8,033 bases of DNA from Candidatus Atribacteria bacterium (GTDB lineage Bacteria > Atribacterota > Atribacteria > Atribacterales > Atribacteraceae): assembly GCA_003561145.1 (NCBI GenBank), contig PWXL01000091.1, forward strand, positions 1 to 8,033, given 5' to 3'. A program made the translations under genes and the position numbers. The notes under the pieces are model-generated. The model was not told the DNA's origin. It did no database searches and saw nothing but the letters and a program-made list of their open reading frames with translations. The number at the start of each line of letters is the position of its first letter. Within the stretch, counting starts at the first letter, position 1. Of this stretch, positions 5,879 through 8,033 are shown piece by piece.

Positions 5879-6191
5879 TGCCCACTCACCCCTCTCCGTG
5901 ACGGGCACGTCCAGGTGGGCAGCCTGTCCCTCCGGTTCTGGCCGGTGGACCACTCCATCCCGGGAGCGGGGGCCTTCGGGATCAACACCACCGGGGGCTG
6001 GGTGATCTATACCGGGGATCTCCTGGTCACGCCCGGCCGGAAGAACTTCTGGAGATCATCTAACCATCCGCCCCCCCCGCCACCTTCTCCCCGTGCATAC
6101 CGAAGGGTTCAAGTACTTCGAGGAGCACTTCGGGACCAGCACGGACATCCGTTTGGTCCGACCAGCGGTGAGAGATTCCTGGCAGGTGTGA
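5879..6191 (+). pseudogene. MBL-fold (RNase J-like, beta-CASP) hydrolase remnant, internally deleted
   Basis: Three reading frames carry consecutive parts of one protein. Frame one, to about 6025, gives LRFWPVDHSIPGAGAFG and GWVIYTGDL, the DHS and GDL metal-ligand region of MBL-fold RNA/DNA hydrolases. Frame two, 6034-6066, gives RPEELLEII, a TAA stop (6061-6063) and PSA. Frame three, 6078-6191, gives RHLLPVHTEGFKYFEEHF and DIRLVRPAVRDSWQV before TGA. PVHTE is the conserved C-terminal histidine motif. The last shift falls at a C8 run (6071-6078), a likely slippage site. The whole beta-CASP part between GDL and RPEELL is missing, as is the N-terminal HxHxDH region. The gene is dead. Family level is confident, exact subfamily is not. 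Confidence 0.75.
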
Positions 6192-6295
6192 ATGGTCAGG
6201 ATGGACTTGGGGCTGCGGGGCGTTCGCCATGAACCAAGGGCTGATCACTCATTGAAGACAACCTGGGTACCTGGTGCTGTTTCACTTCTTGGTAA

Positions 6296-6358
6296 AAAGT
6301 GGTATTGCAAAACCCCCCATAATTCGGCCAGGCTTTTTGTGCCGGAGTATGGGGGGTA
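6296..6358. repeat. Palindromic REP-like element, copy 2, likely terminator of the NYN gene
   Basis: The arms CCCCCCATAATTCGGC (6313-6328) and GCCGGAGTATGGGGGG (6341-6356) pair at 14 of 16 positions around a 12-base loop. The unit AAAGTGGTATTGCAA plus C6 plus palindrome matches copy 1 at 204-253 with few changes. The hairpin begins six bases beyond the stop codon of the minus-strand NYN gene and is followed on that strand by TTTTGC, so it may also end that transcript. Confidence 0.75.
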
Positions 6359-6362
6359 TATT

Positions 6363-7001
6363 TTACTTCCATTCTGGAGGTTTCCTAAAAGAGCCGTGTG
6401 AATCGGAAAGTGTTTCCGGGAACTGGCTTATTCTCACAACACCTTCACGAATCGTTTTAATAAAATTGGCTTCTTTTTGAAGTACTTTGCTGGGGTGTTT
6501 TCTATGGGGGTTCAAAATGCCTATAGTCTTCCCCATTTTTCTCCTAACCGTTCGGACCGGAAGGAGTAAGTCAGAATCGTTGCTGATAATAACGGCCACG
6601 TCATAATCGTTTATAAACGCGTCGTACAGTAAATAGGTGGCAAGATTAACATCCGAGCCCTTTTCCTCTGTACGGATAACCCTTACCCGCTCATGGGGTG
6701 GTTCTGCTGAAGGGAGAAAAACCCTGTGCTGTAAGAAATGTCCATATACCACCGTGACATTGGGTAGGGTACGCAAGGCCCGAACGTATAAGTCCTGTCT
6801 GATTTCCTGCCTGGGGTCATTGTCCCTCGAGGTTACCCGTGCGGTAAAGTACTTGATTGCCTGGATGTCGTTACGCGGCAACAGATAGGAACACATTTTA
6901 TGAAGGTCAAGCCATTTATAAGGGGTGCCCTTAATTGCTCCATAGTAGAGGTTAAACGCATCGACATATACTGTGGTTCTGAGCTTGTCGTTTGCGGGCA
7001 T
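6363..7001 (-). CDS. NYN-domain protein, predicted ribonuclease
   Basis: The protein has 212 residues. The N-terminal TTVYVDAFNLYYGA contains the conserved D14 and N17 of NYN (PIN-like) domains. EKGSDVNLATYLL (113-125, with K114 and D117) and VIISNDSDLLLPVRTV (137-152, D142 and D144) supply the remaining acidic residues. NYN domains resemble PIN and FLAP nucleases and are predicted or shown to cut RNA with Mg2+. The C-terminus (FIKTIREGVVRISQFPETL, then a KPPEW-like end) matches the full-length family, so the gene is complete. I chose the ATG at 6999-7001 over upstream in-frame codons because GGAGAG lies six bases before it and conserved sequence starts just after. It stands alone, with its own promoter and an unusual leader hairpin, suggesting regulated expression. 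The RNA target is unknown. Confidence 0.85.
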   Translation of the reverse strand: MPANDKLRTTVYVDAFNLYYGAIKGTPYKWLDLHKMCSYLLPRNDIQAIKYFTARVTSRDNDPRQEIRQDLYVRALRTLPNVTVVYGHFLQHRVFLPSAEPPHERVRVIRTEEKGSDVNLATYLLYDAFINDYDVAVIISNDSDLLLPVRTVRRKMGKTIGILNPHRKHPSKVLQKEANFIKTIREGVVRISQFPETLSDSHGSFRKPPEWK

Positions 7002-7007
7002 ACATAC

Positions 7008-7013
7008 TCTCTC
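7008..7013 (-). promoter_or_regulatory. Ribosome binding site of the NYN gene
   Basis: The minus strand reads GGAGAG six bases before the ATG at 7001 and two bases after a run of eight T. This decides the start codon and places the site immediately behind the leader terminator-like hairpin. Confidence 0.65.
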
Positions 7014-7014
7014 C

Positions 7015-7053
7015 AAAAAAAAGCAGGGGTCACCTCTTGCGAAGCAACCCCGC
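7015..7053 (-). terminator. Terminator-like hairpin in the NYN leader (putative attenuator)
   Basis: On the minus strand GCGGGGT (7053-7047) can pair with ACCCCTGC (7030-7023) with one bulge. An inner TTGC-TTC-GCAA stem lies between, and eight T residues (7022-7015) follow at once. This is the form of an intrinsic terminator, yet it lies after the NYN promoter and before its ribosome binding site, which is how attenuators are arranged. Confidence 0.55.
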
Positions 7054-7054
7054 A

Positions 7055-7078
7055 CCCTGTCGTCGGAACAACAGGGGT
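7055..7078 (-). promoter_or_regulatory. Upstream leader hairpin, possible antiterminator partner
   Basis: CCCTGTTGT and ACGACAGGG (minus strand) form a nine-pair stem with one G:U pair and a TCCG loop. ACCCCTG at its base is identical to ACCCCTG in the 3' arm of the terminator-like hairpin, so both could compete for the same GGGGT. Structure is seen; a switching role is inferred. Confidence 0.45.
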
Positions 7079-7090
7079 AGTTATGACTTC

Positions 7091-7119
7091 ACTATACCTC
7101 TCTTGTATCTCTCTGTCAA
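7091..7119 (-). promoter_or_regulatory. Near-consensus sigma-70 promoter of the NYN gene
   Basis: The minus strand reads TTGACA (7119-7114), 17 bases, then TATAGT (7096-7091). This is the best promoter in the window. Transcription would begin near 7084, giving a leader of about 83 bases. A second TTGACA overlaps just upstream. Confidence 0.75.
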
Positions 7120-7287
7120 CATGTCAAGTATTTCCTCGTTCCCCCAATTCATCGTCACCCCATATTAAAATGAATATTTTTTGTGGGCGAGATATGCTTT
7201 ATGGCTTCCCACCGGATTGAAAGATCAGACTATCTCGTTTTCCCTGCTCCCGAACCAAAGAGGCTGTCGCAAGTCGGGTCTTGAGTT

Positions 7288-7311
7288 TATCGCATGTTAT
7301 ATCGCATGTTT
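7288..7311. repeat. Tandem 12-base repeat TATCGCATGTT(A/T) x2
   Basis: Two adjacent copies differ only at their last base. On the minus strand, in the frame other than the wHTH frame, they encode a CDITCDKL segment that may belong to the frameshifted tail of the winged-helix remnant, so a protein-coding origin is possible. Confidence 0.6.
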
Positions 7312-7320
7312 GTCTAATGT

Positions 7321-7554
7321 TCAGCCGACTCCCTTCATCCGGTAAGCAAGCTTGTTGGTTTCCCCCTTTGAAACCAGTAGGCCAATTTCCACCATAAATT
7401 TCAGATCCCGCTGCAGAGACTGGCGGTTGATTTTGGGACACAAAACCTCGAAATCCTGGATGGTCAGTCTGGTGTACTTCAGAATGTGCCCGAGCGTTTT
7501 GGCCTGGGGGTTCGAAAGTTGGTGCTTTCTAACAAACACTTCCCGGGGATGGTC
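7321..7554 (-). pseudogene. Winged-helix DNA-binding domain remnant (DeoR/Fic C-terminal-like)
   Basis: The last 75 residues of a long minus-strand frame read KHQLSNPQAKTLGHIL, then LTIQDFEVLCPKINRQSLQRDL, then VEIGLLVSKGETNKLAYRM. This is the pattern of a winged helix in which R(S/T)-x-QRDL is the recognition helix and GLL...G...Y the wing. It resembles C-terminal domains of some Fic proteins and DeoR-like regulators. There is no start codon or ribosome binding site of its own. Upstream in the same frame are REP-like repeats and Y1 transposase sequence. Beyond its stop at 7321 the other frame gives IRQTCDITCDKL, so the original tail may be frameshifted. It appears to be a fragment rather than a working regulator. 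Confidence 0.55.
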
Positions 7555-7620
7555 AACTTCCCGCGCTTTCTGACCTCGACTAGCTGATTTGTCTACCCTT
7601 TGAGGAAGTATACCAGCCGT

Positions 7621-7674
7621 CCGGTCATGTCCATTCCGTGCTCGCGGGACATTGACCGGAAAGTGAATGTCCCG
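7621..7674. repeat. Three-arm REP-like inverted repeat cluster
   Basis: CGGGACATT (7645-7653) and AATGTCCCG (7666-7674) form a perfect nine-base stem with a 12-base loop. The middle arm, extended to GGACATTGACCGG (7647-7659), also pairs with CCGGTCATGTCC (7621-7632) with one bulge. The arms are thus mutually exclusive. They lie about 75 bases downstream of the Y1 transposase coding sequence, where REP elements of this transposase class are expected. Confidence 0.7.
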
Positions 7675-7749
7675 GAAAAGAACATGCGACCGGTGAAAAC
7701 CATCCATGGGGGAGTGAAAAAGGAGGCAGGAAGCCCATGAGATAGTGAC

Positions 7750-8033
7750 TATTTTAAAGTAATCCCCCAACAAGGCGAAAAAACAGGGTTCCCTGCGGAA
7801 GTTGAGCCAGGGAGATGTGTTTTGGATCCCTGTGCAGACAAACGTCCGGTAGTGACTTTGGGCACCTTTCCGGTTGGCTCCGAAGAGGCTGAGGATCCAA
7901 TCCACCATCAGGAATTCCGGGACCTTTGCCAGTCCCGCCGTGGCTCGATAGCTCCCCCATGGCCACTGTTCCGGCAGCTGTACCAATCGAGCTCGGACCG
8001 GATTGAGCACCACGTAGCGAGAGAGTTCCAGGA
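7750..8033 (-). pseudogene. Y1 (REP-associated) transposase, C-terminal part
   Basis: Entering from the window's right end, the minus strand reads LELSRYVVLNPVRARL, PEQWPWGSYRATAGL, VPEFLMVDWILSLFG, HYRTFV and SPWLNFRRE up to about 7750. This is the C-terminal third of a REP-associated tyrosine transposase, ending in the usual SPW segment. The catalytic HUH and tyrosine motifs lie before this part. If the molecule is circular they should be at 114 onward, where only a short segment with a TGA stop is found, so the gene is broken. After 7750 the frame stays open through unrelated sequence into the winged-helix remnant, probably by chance. Confidence 0.8.
7921..8033. repeat. Terminal direct repeat, right copy
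   Basis: Identical to bases 1-113 throughout. It ends exactly at the last base of the window, as expected for an unresolved circular overlap in an assembled contig. Confidence 0.97.

Noticed and set aside
5306..5953. 215-codon minus-strand open frame opposite vapBC
   Set aside because: Antisense shadow of the intact toxin-antitoxin operon; composition and lack of motifs do not suggest a protein.
7140..7200. Loose inverted repeat CCCCATATT...AATATT...GGG
   Set aside because: Too few matched pairs and no similarity to the two palindromic elements.
1..8033. CRISPR array, tRNA or rRNA
   Set aside because: No regularly spaced repeats and no tRNA or rRNA signature were seen on either strand.

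Overview
The window looks like a complete contig from an unidentified, probably uncultured bacterium. Its last 113 bases repeat its first 113 exactly, so it closes on itself as a 7,920-base circle or is a loop through a repeated element. No replication, mobilisation or capsid gene is visible, so a self-replicating plasmid or phage is not supported. Host assignment is weak. A 28-base palindrome of the GTAGGGGC...GCCCCTAC type and an FAD oxidoreductase with a membrane domain fit Chloroflexota-like genomes, while the Y1 and IS1634-type remnants are at least as typical of Desulfobacterota-like genomes.

Layout. Bases 1-170 (minus) hold the middle of a decayed Y1 (REP-associated) transposase, followed by a palindromic element at 204-253. 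Bases 287-1567 are a tight, A+T-rich minus-strand operon: a DUF6941-type protein (TTG start), an unrecognised 161-residue protein and a HEPN-like protein. Bases 1568-2228 contain no intact gene, only a short direct repeat and a frameshifted N-terminal remnant of an IS1634-type transposase. Bases 2229-4319 (minus) encode a 696-residue protein with six predicted membrane segments joined to a CrtISO/RetSat/phytoene-desaturase-like FAD oxidoreductase. Bases 4400-4879 (plus) are a 5'-truncated RES-domain toxin gene whose 3' end runs into the 28-base palindrome. An IS110-type N-terminal remnant (minus) follows.

Bases 5108-5832 (plus) are an intact vapBC toxin-antitoxin operon with a clear promoter and an overlapping palindromic operator. 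Bases 5879-6191 (plus) are a remnant of an RNase J-like MBL-fold protein with an internal deletion and two frame changes. A second copy of the 204-253 element lies at 6296-6357, directly 3' of an intact NYN-domain nuclease gene (6363-7001, minus). That gene has a near-consensus promoter and a leader with a terminator-like hairpin placed between promoter and ribosome binding site. The right end (7321-8033, minus) is one open frame made of a winged-helix remnant, a REP-like repeat cluster and the C-terminal part of the Y1 transposase.

Overall this is an accessory or repeat-rich segment. Nearly every non-oxidoreductase gene belongs to a family linked to RNA cleavage or toxin-antitoxin/defence functions (HEPN, RES, PIN, MBL, NYN), set among at least three transposase remnants. 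The two most promising leads are the DUF6941/161-residue/HEPN operon as a possible undescribed toxin-antitoxin or defence unit, and the attenuator-like leader of the NYN gene.
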